Source: Sporomusa ovata DSM 2662 (GTDB taxonomy: Bacteria > Bacillota > Negativicutes > Sporomusales > Sporomusaceae). From it: a stretch of DNA of 64,000 nucleotides. Every line of letters starts with the position of its first letter. Position 1 is the first letter of the stretch. The notes beneath the pieces are model-generated. The model had not been told where the DNA came from. It did no database searches and saw only the letters and a list, made by a program, of their open reading frames with translations. Shown in pieces: positions 15,747 to 24,447 of the stretch. The DNA is taken from positions 62,001 to 126,000 of the forward strand of contig NZ_ASXP01000002.1 of NCBI RefSeq assembly GCF_000445445.1, written 5' to 3'. The translations under genes and the position numbers were made by a program.

Positions 15747-16697
15747 TTATTGCCCAGTATAAACTTCGGGATAAATCAATTTAGCCAATTGTTCAACACC
15801 TTCAGCCAGCCGGAAGGTAGGACTGGAGACAAATCCTTCGTCAACAATATAAACTTTACCCTCTCGTACTGCCTTTATCTTATCAAAGCCTGGACGCTGT
15901 TTTATACTATCAGGCGAAACGCCGGGATTCATCGGGCCGCGCTGTGCCAGAAAAATATCAATTTCCTCAGCCTTCATTAATAAATGTTCGCTGCCGTAAG
16001 CAGCAATACTACTTGCAGCTTTCAACGGCTGCGCATCGGCGGCCACATTTATCCCTCCAGCCAGTTTAAGCACTGTCCCCGGCATACTAGCAGCCGTAAT
16101 TGTCCGATATTCGGTTGCTGTGGCCTCAAAATATACCTGCTTTTTAATCGGCGCCTTAGCTGTATGCTCGGCAACTTGGTTGAGCTTAGCATGAAAAGCA
16201 GCCAGTTTATCCTCAGCCTGCTGCTCTTTGCCTGTCAATATGGCCAGTTTTTTAATATAACTGTCAAATTCCTCAAACTTCTCCGGATAAAGACAAACCA
16301 CTTTGATATTAGCCTGCTCCAGAGTCTTGACAAAGTCAGGGTGACTTTGCTTAATAAATGGTCTAATAATGACCAAATCAGGCTCAGCCGCCAATACCTT
16401 TTCCGGATCGGCCCGATAGTCAAATACCGGCTTGTTCCTGGCTGCCGGATCAGATTCTGCCGGACTGACGCCGATGATCTCAGCCTCAAGACCCAATGCT
16501 AATAGATTTTCGGTATGTGCGGAGTACAGAGAAATAATTCGTTTGGCAGGCTGCTTAAGAACTATGGTCTGATTTAGATCATCGGTAATTTTTATTATAC
16601 CCTCATTAGCTGTGGCAGCAGGTTTGGAAGTACCGCAGCCAGCTATAACTGTCAGCAAGAGAAGAAGAATAACCAGATAGAACGCTTTATTTTTCAT
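15747..16697 (-). CDS. Corrinoid/cobalamin ABC transporter binding protein (BtuF-like)
   Basis: 316-residue lipoprotein (lipobox VIAGC, Cys near 20) of the helical-backbone periplasmic binding family (class III). Typical features are KRIISLYSAHTENLLALGLE near residue 52, PEKVLAAEPDLVI near 103, and a C-terminal VREGKVYIVDEGF. This family binds cobalamin, heme or ferric siderophores. The B12 riboswitch ahead of the operon and the neighbouring corrin methyltransferase argue for corrinoid. AGGAGG ribosome site. It follows the ATPase gene by 69 bases and is the last gene of the operon. Confidence 0.85.
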   Translation of the reverse strand: MKNKAFYLVILLLLLTVIAGCGTSKPAATANEGIIKITDDLNQTIVLKQPAKRIISLYSAHTENLLALGLEAEIIGVSPAESDPAARNKPVFDYRADPEKVLAAEPDLVIIRPFIKQSHPDFVKTLEQANIKVVCLYPEKFEEFDSYIKKLAILTGKEQQAEDKLAAFHAKLNQVAEHTAKAPIKKQVYFEATATEYRTITAASMPGTVLKLAGGINVAADAQPLKAASSIAAYGSEHLLMKAEEIDIFLAQRGPMNPGVSPDSIKQRPGFDKIKAVREGKVYIVDEGFVSSPTFRLAEGVEQLAKLIYPEVYTGQ

Positions 16698-16766
16698 AAT
16701 CCATTTCCTCCAGGAATTTCTTAACCACCTACACCCTTAATGAGTTACAAGCCAAATCTTTTTATA

Positions 16767-17528
16767 TTATAGATTGGAGAGGACGGCCAAACCTGTCTCA
16801 CCCGCCCGAACCACTTTGATGTGGAATACTTCGCCGATAAGTTCAGGGTCAAGTACAGTTGGAGCCGAGCCATACTTAATCAGTTGACCTGCCTTTAAGA
16901 CAACGGCCTCAGAGCAAAAGGTACTGACAAGGTTAAGATCATGAATAATTGACACCACTGTCAGCCCTTGCTGAACACATAATTCTTTCAACAAGCTCAG
17001 GCACTTAATGCTATAGTAAATATCCATATTGGAAAAAGATTCGTCTAAAAATAAAACTTCCGGCTGCTGTGCCAGGGCCTTAGCAAATAATACCCGCTGT
17101 CTTTCCCCGCCGCTGAGCTCCGTGACCAACCGTCCGGCAAAATCAAGTGTATCTGTAAGCCGCATGGCATTTTCAATAATCGCCACGTCTTGGTCTGTCA
17201 GCCCTTGCAGCCTTGTTTTATAGGGAGTGCGCCCCATGCCAACAATCTCCAGGCAAGTATAGGGAAATTTGATATCCATGTTTTGCGGCATAACAGCAAT
17301 ATGGCGGGCCAGTTCTTCAATCTTGTAAGAACCGATATCCCGCCCCTTAATGCTAATATTGCCGGAAGTCGTCTGCAGCTGCCCGGTAATAAGATTTAGC
17401 AGTGTTGTCTTGCCTGAGCCGTTGGGTCCGACAATGCCGCAAAAGCAACCTTGTCTGATATTCAGGCTGATATCGTTGAGCACAGGCTTGGCCCCATAGC
17501 CAAATTGTATATTTTCTACTTTTATCAT
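16767..17528 (-). CDS. Corrinoid ABC transporter ATPase (BtuD-like)
   Basis: 253-residue FecE/BtuD-type ATPase. Walker A is GPNGSGKTT, the Q-loop lies around MPQNMDIKFPYTCLE, the signature is LSGGERQRVLFAKAL and Walker B is VLFLDES. It powers import by the permease encoded just upstream. The ATG at 17528 is preferred over an upstream TTG/GTG because TAGGGGCG sits 5 bases ahead; this leaves a 10-base gap to the permease stop. An H-loop His is present (SIIHDLN). Confidence 0.92.
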   Translation of the reverse strand: MIKVENIQFGYGAKPVLNDISLNIRQGCFCGIVGPNGSGKTTLLNLITGQLQTTSGNISIKGRDIGSYKIEELARHIAVMPQNMDIKFPYTCLEIVGMGRTPYKTRLQGLTDQDVAIIENAMRLTDTLDFAGRLVTELSGGERQRVLFAKALAQQPEVLFLDESFSNMDIYYSIKCLSLLKELCVQQGLTVVSIIHDLNLVSTFCSEAVVLKAGQLIKYGSAPTVLDPELIGEVFHIKVVRAGETGLAVLSNL

Positions 17529-17538
17529 AGTAACGCCC

Positions 17539-18597
17539 CTACCCAAGCGTCTTGTTACGCATCCTAAAAATATAAACGAAGAACGGGCCGCCCAAAAGAG
17601 TCGTCAACACGCCAACAGGTATCTCAACATTGCCCACCGATCGCCCAAAAGTATCGGCAGTTAATAATAATATTCCACCTGTTAAACCACACAGTGGGAT
17701 GAGCACCTTATTATCCGAGCCTGTCAGCATCCTGACCATATGCGGTACAATCAAGCCAACAAAACCAATAATACCGCCAATAGCTACACATACTGCCGTA
17801 ATCAACGCACCGGCGGCTAACAGCACGGTTCGGAGACGGGAGGCATTAATACCCAGGCTACGGGCTTCCCGATCCCCTAAAGATACGATATTCAAATCTG
17901 CGGCATAATAGTAGCAAAGAAAACAGGCCGCCAGAATCAGCGGCCAGGCATACAGCACATGCTCCCAGCTCTTAGCTGCCAGACTGCCAATAAGCCACGA
18001 GACAATGGCAGATACCTGCTCGCCGGCCAGGCTTTTGACCATACTAATAGCCGCCGATAAGATGCTGCTGACAATAATCCCGGCAATTATCAGATTGGCT
18101 GATGATACATAGCCACCTACACGAGCCATAGACATAACAATAAGTAATGTCGCCACCGCTCCACCAAAGGCAAACAAGGTTACCGGCAGACCGCCCTGCG
18201 CAAAAACATTGAGATAAATAGCCACACTAGCACCAAATGCCGCCCCTGTCGATACTCCCATAGTGTACGAATCAGCCAACGGATTCATTAACAGTGCCTG
18301 AAAAACGACACCAGCAACTGCCAGTCCCCCGCCAACTATAATGGCAGCTAAAATACGTGGCAGACGGATATCCCAAATAATAGCAATCTTAGCTGCCTTG
18401 ATATGGGCGTAAGCCTCTGGATTGCCTGTAAGTTGTCCATAAATTACATTGGCGATATCAGCCATGCTAATATCTGCCCGGCCAAACCCGATAGCTGCCA
18501 AGGTGAATAGCACCATAGCTGCCAACAGTACAAGACCCGCCACCCGCACCTTGGCTTGTTTATAACGGAGCAGCGGTGTTAACGGGCTAGTGCTCAT
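17539..18597 (-). CDS. Corrinoid ABC transporter permease (BtuC/FecCD family)
   Basis: 352-residue FecCD/BtuC permease with about 10 membrane helices: RLPRILAAIIVGGGLAVAG, NPLADSYTMGVSTGAAFGAS (the classic conserved NPLA...G.S.GA segment), and GFVGLIVPHMVRMLTGSDN, the EAA-like loop that contacts the ATPase. The start codon overlaps the stop of the upstream cbiL-like gene (ATGA), showing translational coupling. It works with the BtuD- and BtuF-like proteins. Confidence 0.93.
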   Translation of the reverse strand: MSTSPLTPLLRYKQAKVRVAGLVLLAAMVLFTLAAIGFGRADISMADIANVIYGQLTGNPEAYAHIKAAKIAIIWDIRLPRILAAIIVGGGLAVAGVVFQALLMNPLADSYTMGVSTGAAFGASVAIYLNVFAQGGLPVTLFAFGGAVATLLIVMSMARVGGYVSSANLIIAGIIVSSILSAAISMVKSLAGEQVSAIVSWLIGSLAAKSWEHVLYAWPLILAACFLCYYYAADLNIVSLGDREARSLGINASRLRTVLLAAGALITAVCVAIGGIIGFVGLIVPHMVRMLTGSDNKVLIPLCGLTGGILLLTADTFGRSVGNVEIPVGVLTTLLGGPFFVYIFRMRNKTLG

Positions 18598-19316
18598 GCC
18601 AGTGCGTGTTTACTCACTTTGGAGCGTTTCGTTAGAATGGTTGACAGGTAGTTCACTTTTTTGCTGCCATTAGTTTCCAGGTCATGAATGATTTCTTCGC
18701 CTTCCAAACCACATTTCGAAACCATAACAGCGTTTTCCACCATACCGTGTCTATTTAGTTTTTCAACAATTTCGGTAAAATTTTTGTATACTTTCATGAG
18801 TACAACATTGTCAGATACAGCCAACACTCTTTCTAGCCGTTCATCATCAATGGTTGCCGGCACAATGCTAAGAATGTCGCCACCCTCCGCGAGCGCCATC
18901 CCCAGGCGGTTGCCAATGGCTGAGAAGGAGTTCACTCCCGGAATATTGATAATCTCATGACCGGAATCTTCCAGCAAGCGATGTACATACATATAGGTAC
19001 TGTACAGCATGGGATCGCCCAATGTCAAAAAGGCCACTTTTTTACCTGCATCCAAAAGTCCCAGGATGGTCTTTTTGTTGTTCACCCAAGCATCAGACAG
19101 TGCCTGCGCATTATAGTTCATCGGAAATACCAATTCTAAAATCTCGCTGCTTTCCTGAATATAAGGACGGGCGATAGACATTGCCGTGCTTTCATCCTTT
19201 TTCTCCGTCCGGGGAGCAATAATTACATCTGCTGTTTTAATCGCGTTAATCGCCTTCAAAGTTAGTAATTCGGGATCGCCAGGCCCCACGCCGATGCCGT
19301 AAAAAATTCCTGCCAT
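18594..19316 (-). CDS. cbiL: Precorrin-2/cobalt-factor-2 C20-methyltransferase
   Basis: 240-residue SAM-dependent tetrapyrrole methyltransferase. Family motifs are YGIGVGPGDPELLTLKA at the N-terminus (the GVGPGDPELLT hallmark of CobI/CbiL), FLTLGDPMLYSTYMYV and IPGVNSFSAIGNRLG. It adds the C20 methyl group during corrin ring synthesis, presumably on the anaerobic cobalt-first route in this organism. It heads an operon with a corrinoid importer, behind a B12 riboswitch. Finding one biosynthetic gene alone with an importer is unusual; the rest of the pathway must be elsewhere. Confidence 0.9.
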   Translation of the reverse strand: MAGIFYGIGVGPGDPELLTLKAINAIKTADVIIAPRTEKKDESTAMSIARPYIQESSEILELVFPMNYNAQALSDAWVNNKKTILGLLDAGKKVAFLTLGDPMLYSTYMYVHRLLEDSGHEIINIPGVNSFSAIGNRLGMALAEGGDILSIVPATIDDERLERVLAVSDNVVLMKVYKNFTEIVEKLNRHGMVENAVMVSKCGLEGEEIIHDLETNGSKKVNYLSTILTKRSKVSKHALA

Positions 19317-19344
19317 ATACTAAACAACTCCTTAACATAAATAA

Positions 19345-19380
19345 AATCTCTGTCACCATTCAATGGAGATAACAGAGATT
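19345..19380 (-). terminator. Expression-platform terminator of B12 riboswitch
   Basis: AATCTCTGT / ACAGAGATT stem followed on the minus strand by TTATTTAT, between the riboswitch and the cbiL ribosome site. Likely formed when cobalamin is bound. Confidence 0.65.
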
Positions 19381-19439
19381 GTTTGCCTAAAATCGGCACA
19401 CAAATCCCCTCCCCATCGCTCGTAGGTTAAACGGTGATT

Positions 19440-19612
19440 GTTAAACAGGCAGTTCTTCTGACTTAGGATCATTGCTAGTCTGCGCCTTCCCAAAATAATG
19501 TTCTATTTCAGTGGCTTGTTGCAAACCGGCTCCCCATCACAGCGGCGGGACCGTGCCGGCTTTGAACCGGCTTCCCTATTAAGCCCAATTGGGCACCTGT
19601 TCCCTATGGAAT
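19440..19612 (-). ncRNA. Cobalamin riboswitch
   Basis: Minus strand shows the B12-box architecture: an AGGGAACAGGTGCCC start, the stem GCCGGTTC...AAGCCGGC, GGTCCCGCCGCTGTGA, the nearly invariant GCCACTG segment, then GGGAAGGCGCAGACTAG...CTAAGTCAGAAGA. It controls the cbiL-importer operon, switching it off when cobalamin is abundant. Boundaries are approximate. Confidence 0.9.
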
Positions 19613-19925
19613 TAACTAAATTGTATGATTAAAAGTGAAAAATGTCAAGTACAAACTGTGCCTTATAGGACGTGTTAGCCTTCATGGCTTATTAATTCAT
19701 TGTTTTTTGTACCATCGACAAAAGTACTATGAATACAATATTCCTGGCCTGCGCACACACGGCAAAGCACTTGGTTTTCCCCCTTGCTTTACCGCCTTTG
19801 TTGCCATAAGCAATTCCCCGCATTTAACTGATAATGAACTCCATTATTTCTTATTGACAATATAAATTAGAAATTATATTGTTAAATAAGAATAATCTTA
19901 TTCACAAGAATGAAAGGAAACTGCA
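19613..19925. other. Intergenic region between divergent units
   Basis: No gene is recognised. A TTGACA at 19853-19858 followed by an AT-rich TATATTGTT could be a promoter for the CHAP-like reading frame at 19926. Short open frames here have no family resemblance. Confidence 0.4.
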
Positions 19926-20420
19926 TTGATAAAGTTGCAACTATTATATATCCTCGTTTTTTTAATGCTTTGTATCACTCCTGTCTCAGCAGACACCTGA
20001 AACTGCAGCTCCAGCCCTTTGTATAAGGGTTATCCTACTAACCAAGTGTCTGGTTATATTGCCGGCGAGTTTGATAAACTAGTACCAGCACCAGGCATTG
20101 ACTGGCAAGGAGATGAAAAATTCTGGCTGACAAACGCCCGTAATCAGGGTTGGATCATACAGACGATGCCAGAAAATGCCAAGGTTGGTGCCATTATTAT
20201 CGGATCAGACGACAGTCGCTCTACCCAGGTCGGCATCATTCGTAAAGCTGAAGGGAATTTTGTTGTTATTGAAACGCTTAGTAAAAAACAAAAATTGTTG
20301 TTGCTGTCTATTGAATATAAAAACTTAGAAGAGAAATTTGGATTTTACGGCTACATTTGGCCTGAAAAGTCCATGGACGGACAAAAAAGCATTTCCCGAA
20401 AGAAACTTGTTTTACATTAA
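19926..20420 (+). pseudogene. CHAP-like secreted protein with in-frame TGA
   Basis: From a TTG start (19926, weak GAAAGGA site) the frame encodes a clean signal peptide (LLYILVFLMLCITPVSA), then a TGA codon at 19998, then without frame change a domain like CHAP amidases: GYIAGEFDKLVPAPGIDW, EKFWLTNARNQGWII, VGAIIIGSDD, VGIIRKAEGNFVVIETL, GYIWPE. In CHAP proteins the catalytic Cys lies in an NQCTxY-type motif and the His in GHVGIV. Here these positions read NQVSGY and TQVGII, so both catalytic residues are lost. I therefore favour a pseudogene or a non-enzymatic relic over a selenoprotein, although the genome has tRNA-Sec. Confidence 0.55.
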
Positions 20421-20529
20421 TGTCCAGCATGAATAGTTACCATTTTACAGGTATAGAAAAGTAATGCATTACAACAAAAGTCAATTACCAATCTATTCTC
20501 CTGCTATGGGTTGAAAAATGGAGGCTACA

Positions 20530-21204
20530 ATGGATAGAATTGTAGATGTATTGCAGAAAAGCATTCTATTTGAAGGTAAAGAAAAAACAGAAATAAAAGA
20601 TATTTTGTCTCAAACTGAATATAAAATCTGCAATTATAAAAAAAATGAGTTTATATTTAGAGCAGATCAGCCTGGAACTTATGTTGGCATCATTATAAAA
20701 GGCAGTATTGAGGCTCAAAAAAATTTCCCCTCGGGAAAAATTATCAGTGTTATGTATAGAAAAAAAGGTGAAATTTTTGGAGGAGCAGCACCTATTTTAG
20801 ACCAACCCCATCAGTCTGACGTAATAGCCAAAGAAAACAGTGAGATTATTTTAATTCATAAGAATGTCTTAATAGACCTGCTATACAAAAATAATACTTT
20901 CCACAAAATGTTAAGCCTTGCTGCTACTCATGTCACGCAATTAAATAAAAAGATTGAATTACTTTCCTATTCATCAATTAAACAAAAAATAGCGTACTTT
21001 TTACTTAATAACAACGATAATACTACTCATGATATCATTTATTTACCTTACTCCAAAAAATCATGGGCCGAAAACTTAAATGTATCCCGCCCGTCTCTTT
21101 GCCGGGAATTAAAAACTCTATGCGATGACCAAATTATAGAAGTAAATGATAAAAAAATTAAAATTCTTCAAAAAGAAAAACTATACTCCTTATTAATTGA
21201 TTAA
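20530..21204 (+). CDS. Crp/Fnr family transcriptional regulator
   Basis: 224-residue regulator with an N-terminal cyclic-nucleotide-binding-like jelly roll (residues about 10-125; FIFRADQPGTYVGIIIKGSI, GEIFGGAAPIL) and a C-terminal HTH_Crp (SWAENLNVSRPSLCRELKTL). It lacks the Fnr Cys cluster and the cAMP-specific Arg/Ser pair, so the effector is unknown. The ATG at 20530 is chosen because GGAGG lies 5 bases ahead; an ATG 12 bases earlier has no site. Strongly AT-rich and Lys/Asn-rich compared with neighbours. It is followed by a shared terminator and stands alone. Confidence 0.85.
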   Translation: MDRIVDVLQKSILFEGKEKTEIKDILSQTEYKICNYKKNEFIFRADQPGTYVGIIIKGSIEAQKNFPSGKIISVMYRKKGEIFGGAAPILDQPHQSDVIAKENSEIILIHKNVLIDLLYKNNTFHKMLSLAATHVTQLNKKIELLSYSSIKQKIAYFLLNNNDNTTHDIIYLPYSKKSWAENLNVSRPSLCRELKTLCDDQIIEVNDKKIKILQKEKLYSLLID

Positions 21205-21225
21205 TTGCATATTTTGAATTCAACT

Positions 21226-21277
21226 AAAAAGAAAAAGCACCAACATCTCTAAAGATGGTGATGCTTTTTCTTTTTAC
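21226..21277. terminator. Bidirectional terminator
   Basis: AAAGAAAAAGCA...ACATCT-ctaa-AGATG...TGCTTTTTCTTT hairpin between the convergent regulator and RND pump genes, T-rich on both strands. Confidence 0.75.
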
Positions 21278-21289
21278 TGCTTTATTCCA

Positions 21290-24200
21290 TTATCCACCAA
21301 TATTATTCTCCTTTGCTATTGACGGTTTTGACTTTCCTGCCAGACGTTCAATCAGGACAAAGAGCACCGGTATTAAAAAAATACCGACTGTAGTAGCCAT
21401 TATCATACCGCCGACCACAGATGTCCCCATTGCATTTCTCGCTCCGGCACCGGCTCCTGTAGCCAAAGCAAGCGGCAGGCAGCCAATAATAAATGCCAGC
21501 GAGGTCATAAGAATCGGCCTTAGACGCAGTGTTGCAGCCTCTACAGCCGCTTCGACAGGATTCATTCCTTTATCGACCCTCAACTTGGCAAATTCCACTA
21601 TTAGAATGGCATTTTTTGCTGCCAGCCCGATAAGTGTAATCAAACCAATTTGCATATACACATTATTCGTCAAATTAGAAATATACTGAAACAAAACAGC
21701 ACCAAATACTCCTGCCGGCACAGCAAGCAGCACGGCAAAAGGTATCCGCCAGTTTTCATATAACGCAGCCAAGCACAAGAAAGCAAACATTAGCGAAAGT
21801 CCAAATAAAATTGGGGTCTTATTGCCAGCCTCTTTCTCTTCACGGCTAATATCTGCCCATTCATAGCCAAAGCCTTGCGGCAATACTTCATTAGCGGTTT
21901 CTTCAAGCGCCGCAAGTGCTTGTCCTGAACTATAGCCCGGAGCCGGCCCGCCGCCTATTTGAACAGCTCTAAAACCGTTAAAGCGTTTTATGACGGCCGC
22001 GCCGCTTTCCATAACCGGAGTTACTAACGTATCCAGCGGTACCATTGTACCAGCACTATTTTTGACATAAAGGAAGCGTAATGCACTTACATCTGATCTA
22101 AACTCAGGTTCGGCCTGCATAATTACTTTATAGGTACGGCCAAAACTATTGAAATCATTTACCTGGAGTCCTCCTAAAAACACATTCAGTGCATTAAAAA
22201 CATCATCAACTGCCACTCCTATTTTTTTTACCTTTTCCCGGTCAACTTCAAACCGGTAGGAAGGAATATCATTGCGAAAATTCGTATAAACCAATCCCAG
22301 TTCCGGGCGTTTACGGGCAGCAGCAATAAGTTCCCGCGCTACGCGGTCAAGTTCATCTATGGTGTTATTGCCCCGGTCCTCAAGCATGAAAGTAAATCCA
22401 CCATAACTGCCTATCCCCTGAATGGTAGGAAAGTTAAAAGACATTGCCGTAGCTCCCGGTATCTCAGCCAGTTCCATATATGTTTTATGTACCTGTGCCT
22501 GAACATGTAAATCCTGAGTCTTTCGTTCATCCCACGGTTTAAGAACGGTAAATACCAAGCCGCTGTTAGGTTTATTGGCATCAGAAAGTACATCATACCC
22601 CATCATGGCAATTGTTTCTTTTACTACTGGGTTAGACCTGATAATGTCGCCCATTTCTCTGACCACTTCATAGGTACGGGATAAACTGACTGCTTCAGGC
22701 AAGGTAATAATTGTCAAATAATACCCCTGATCTTCCTCAGGCACAAACGTCGGCGGAAGAACCTTCAAAATGCCGCCAATGCTAAAAAGCATAATCCCCA
22801 AAAAGCATACCCAGACAGTAGTCCGCTCTATGCTTTTTCTTACGCCTCTACCATAAGACACCGTCATACGCTCAAACCAAACATTAAGCGAATGAAACGC
22901 TCTCCCAGTAAATGTTGGTTTTGTTTCAGCATCTATAGGTTTTAAAAGCAAACTGCATAATACGGGTGTCAAGGTCAAGGCAACAAATGCTGACAAGGCC
23001 ATGGAAATAACCACAGTGAGGGCAAATTGTTTATACAGCACACCCATTGTACCGCCTAAAAAGGCAACCGGCGCAAATACCGATATCAGTACAAAAGCAA
23101 TCGCAACAACTGGGCCTGATACTTCATTCATAGCACGGATTGTAGCCTCACGTGGCGAAAGTCCATTATAACGGATATGATGTTCGACAGCTTCCACAAC
23201 AACAATTGCATCATCTACTACCAAACCAATTGACAATACCATAGCAAACATTGTGAGGGTATTAATAGAAAACCCAAGGAAAAGAAAAGCGGTTAATGTA
23301 CCAATCAGCGAAACCGGCACAGCCAATAACGGGATCAATGTGGCTCGCCATGTCTGCAAAAACAAAAATACAACAAGAACAACAAGCAAAAACGCCTCAG
23401 CGAAGGTTTTAAGGACCTCTTTCATTGATTCTTTGATAAAATTTGTATTATCAATTACGATTTTATAATCCATATCGTTAGGAAAATGTTCAGCAGCCTC
23501 CGCAAGGACCCGCTTAACTTCTTTCACTGTTTCCAAGGCATTCGCATCTGTAGTTAACTGCAAACCGAAAATGACTGTATCACCCTTATTATAATTAGCC
23601 AAAATATCCGAATGCTGGTCAGCCAGTTCCACTCTGGCTAAATCCGCCAACCGCACCAAAGAACCATCCGGATTATTGCGAACAATAATTTGACCAAATT
23701 CCTCTGGTTTAACCAACCGGCCTTTAACCCGTACAGTGTATTGAAATTCCTGTCCGGGAACAGCCGGCAACTGTCCGATTTTACCGGGAGCAACCTGAAT
23801 ATTTTGACTGGTTATGGCTTGATGAATATCATTTGTCGTAATGCCGCTTTTAGCCATTCTATCCGGCTGGAGCCAAATCCGCATCGCAAAATCCGCTCCG
23901 CCATATACCGCGATATTCCCTACACCTTTGATACGTTTTAAGTCTTCTACAAAGTTTATATCACCATAGTTTTTGAGAAAACCTTTATCATAGGTGTTAT
24001 TCGGCGAACAAAGCGCAAAATACATCACCGTTTCTGCCGACACTTTATTAACTATTAAACCGGCATCCTTAACAGTATCCGGCAGCTGCTGTTCAGCCTG
24101 TGACATACGGTTTTGCACTTCAACAGCAGCCATATCGGCATTTTTACTCATATCAAAATTAACAGCCAGTGTATAAGAGCCGTTGTCAGAACAAATTGAC

Positions 24201-24436
24201 TGCATTTCCGTCATATCGGGCACGCCATTGACTTTTAATTCAATCGGCAAGGCCACAGCTTCTTCCACAGCATTGGCATTAGCCCCCATATAATTACCGG
24301 TAATTGCCACCCGCGGGGGAATAATTTGCGGATACTGAGCAATCGGCAGAAAAAAAGCGGATATTATGCCTCCTGTTACAATCAATATTGACAAAACGAT
24401 TGCAAAAATAGGATGGTTAATAAAAAATTTTGCCAT
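21290..24436 (-). CDS. RND family multidrug efflux transporter (AcrB/HAE1 type)
   Basis: 1048-residue inner-membrane proton/drug antiporter with 12 membrane helices and two large periplasmic loops. Hallmarks: FFINHPIFAIVLSILIVTGG N-terminus, porter-domain loops with the PDMTEM and FNFPTIQGIG regions, GLVVDDAIVVVEAVEHH in TM4 (Asp pair of the proton relay, about residues 407-408), and a C-terminal GLITLIGLAAKNAILIVEFA repeat with its TM10 Lys. Length is normal for the family. It works with the adaptor encoded just upstream. No TolC-type outer-membrane factor is nearby, so that partner must be encoded elsewhere. This pump presupposes an outer membrane, as found in Negativicutes. Confidence 0.95.
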   Translation of the reverse strand: MAKFFINHPIFAIVLSILIVTGGIISAFFLPIAQYPQIIPPRVAITGNYMGANANAVEEAVALPIELKVNGVPDMTEMQSICSDNGSYTLAVNFDMSKNADMAAVEVQNRMSQAEQQLPDTVKDAGLIVNKVSAETVMYFALCSPNNTYDKGFLKNYGDINFVEDLKRIKGVGNIAVYGGADFAMRIWLQPDRMAKSGITTNDIHQAITSQNIQVAPGKIGQLPAVPGQEFQYTVRVKGRLVKPEEFGQIIVRNNPDGSLVRLADLARVELADQHSDILANYNKGDTVIFGLQLTTDANALETVKEVKRVLAEAAEHFPNDMDYKIVIDNTNFIKESMKEVLKTFAEAFLLVVLVVFLFLQTWRATLIPLLAVPVSLIGTLTAFLFLGFSINTLTMFAMVLSIGLVVDDAIVVVEAVEHHIRYNGLSPREATIRAMNEVSGPVVAIAFVLISVFAPVAFLGGTMGVLYKQFALTVVISMALSAFVALTLTPVLCSLLLKPIDAETKPTFTGRAFHSLNVWFERMTVSYGRGVRKSIERTTVWVCFLGIMLFSIGGILKVLPPTFVPEEDQGYYLTIITLPEAVSLSRTYEVVREMGDIIRSNPVVKETIAMMGYDVLSDANKPNSGLVFTVLKPWDERKTQDLHVQAQVHKTYMELAEIPGATAMSFNFPTIQGIGSYGGFTFMLEDRGNNTIDELDRVARELIAAARKRPELGLVYTNFRNDIPSYRFEVDREKVKKIGVAVDDVFNALNVFLGGLQVNDFNSFGRTYKVIMQAEPEFRSDVSALRFLYVKNSAGTMVPLDTLVTPVMESGAAVIKRFNGFRAVQIGGGPAPGYSSGQALAALEETANEVLPQGFGYEWADISREEKEAGNKTPILFGLSLMFAFLCLAALYENWRIPFAVLLAVPAGVFGAVLFQYISNLTNNVYMQIGLITLIGLAAKNAILIVEFAKLRVDKGMNPVEAAVEAATLRLRPILMTSLAFIIGCLPLALATGAGAGARNAMGTSVVGGMIMATTVGIFLIPVLFVLIERLAGKSKPSIAKENNIGG

Positions 24437-24447
24437 TGGAGTACCCC

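Noticed and set aside
19998..20040. A bacterial SECIS element supporting selenocysteine at 19998
   Set aside because: Only a 5-bp stem follows the TGA, the loop shows no clear SelB signature, and the protein has lost its catalytic residues, so I did not call a selenoprotein.
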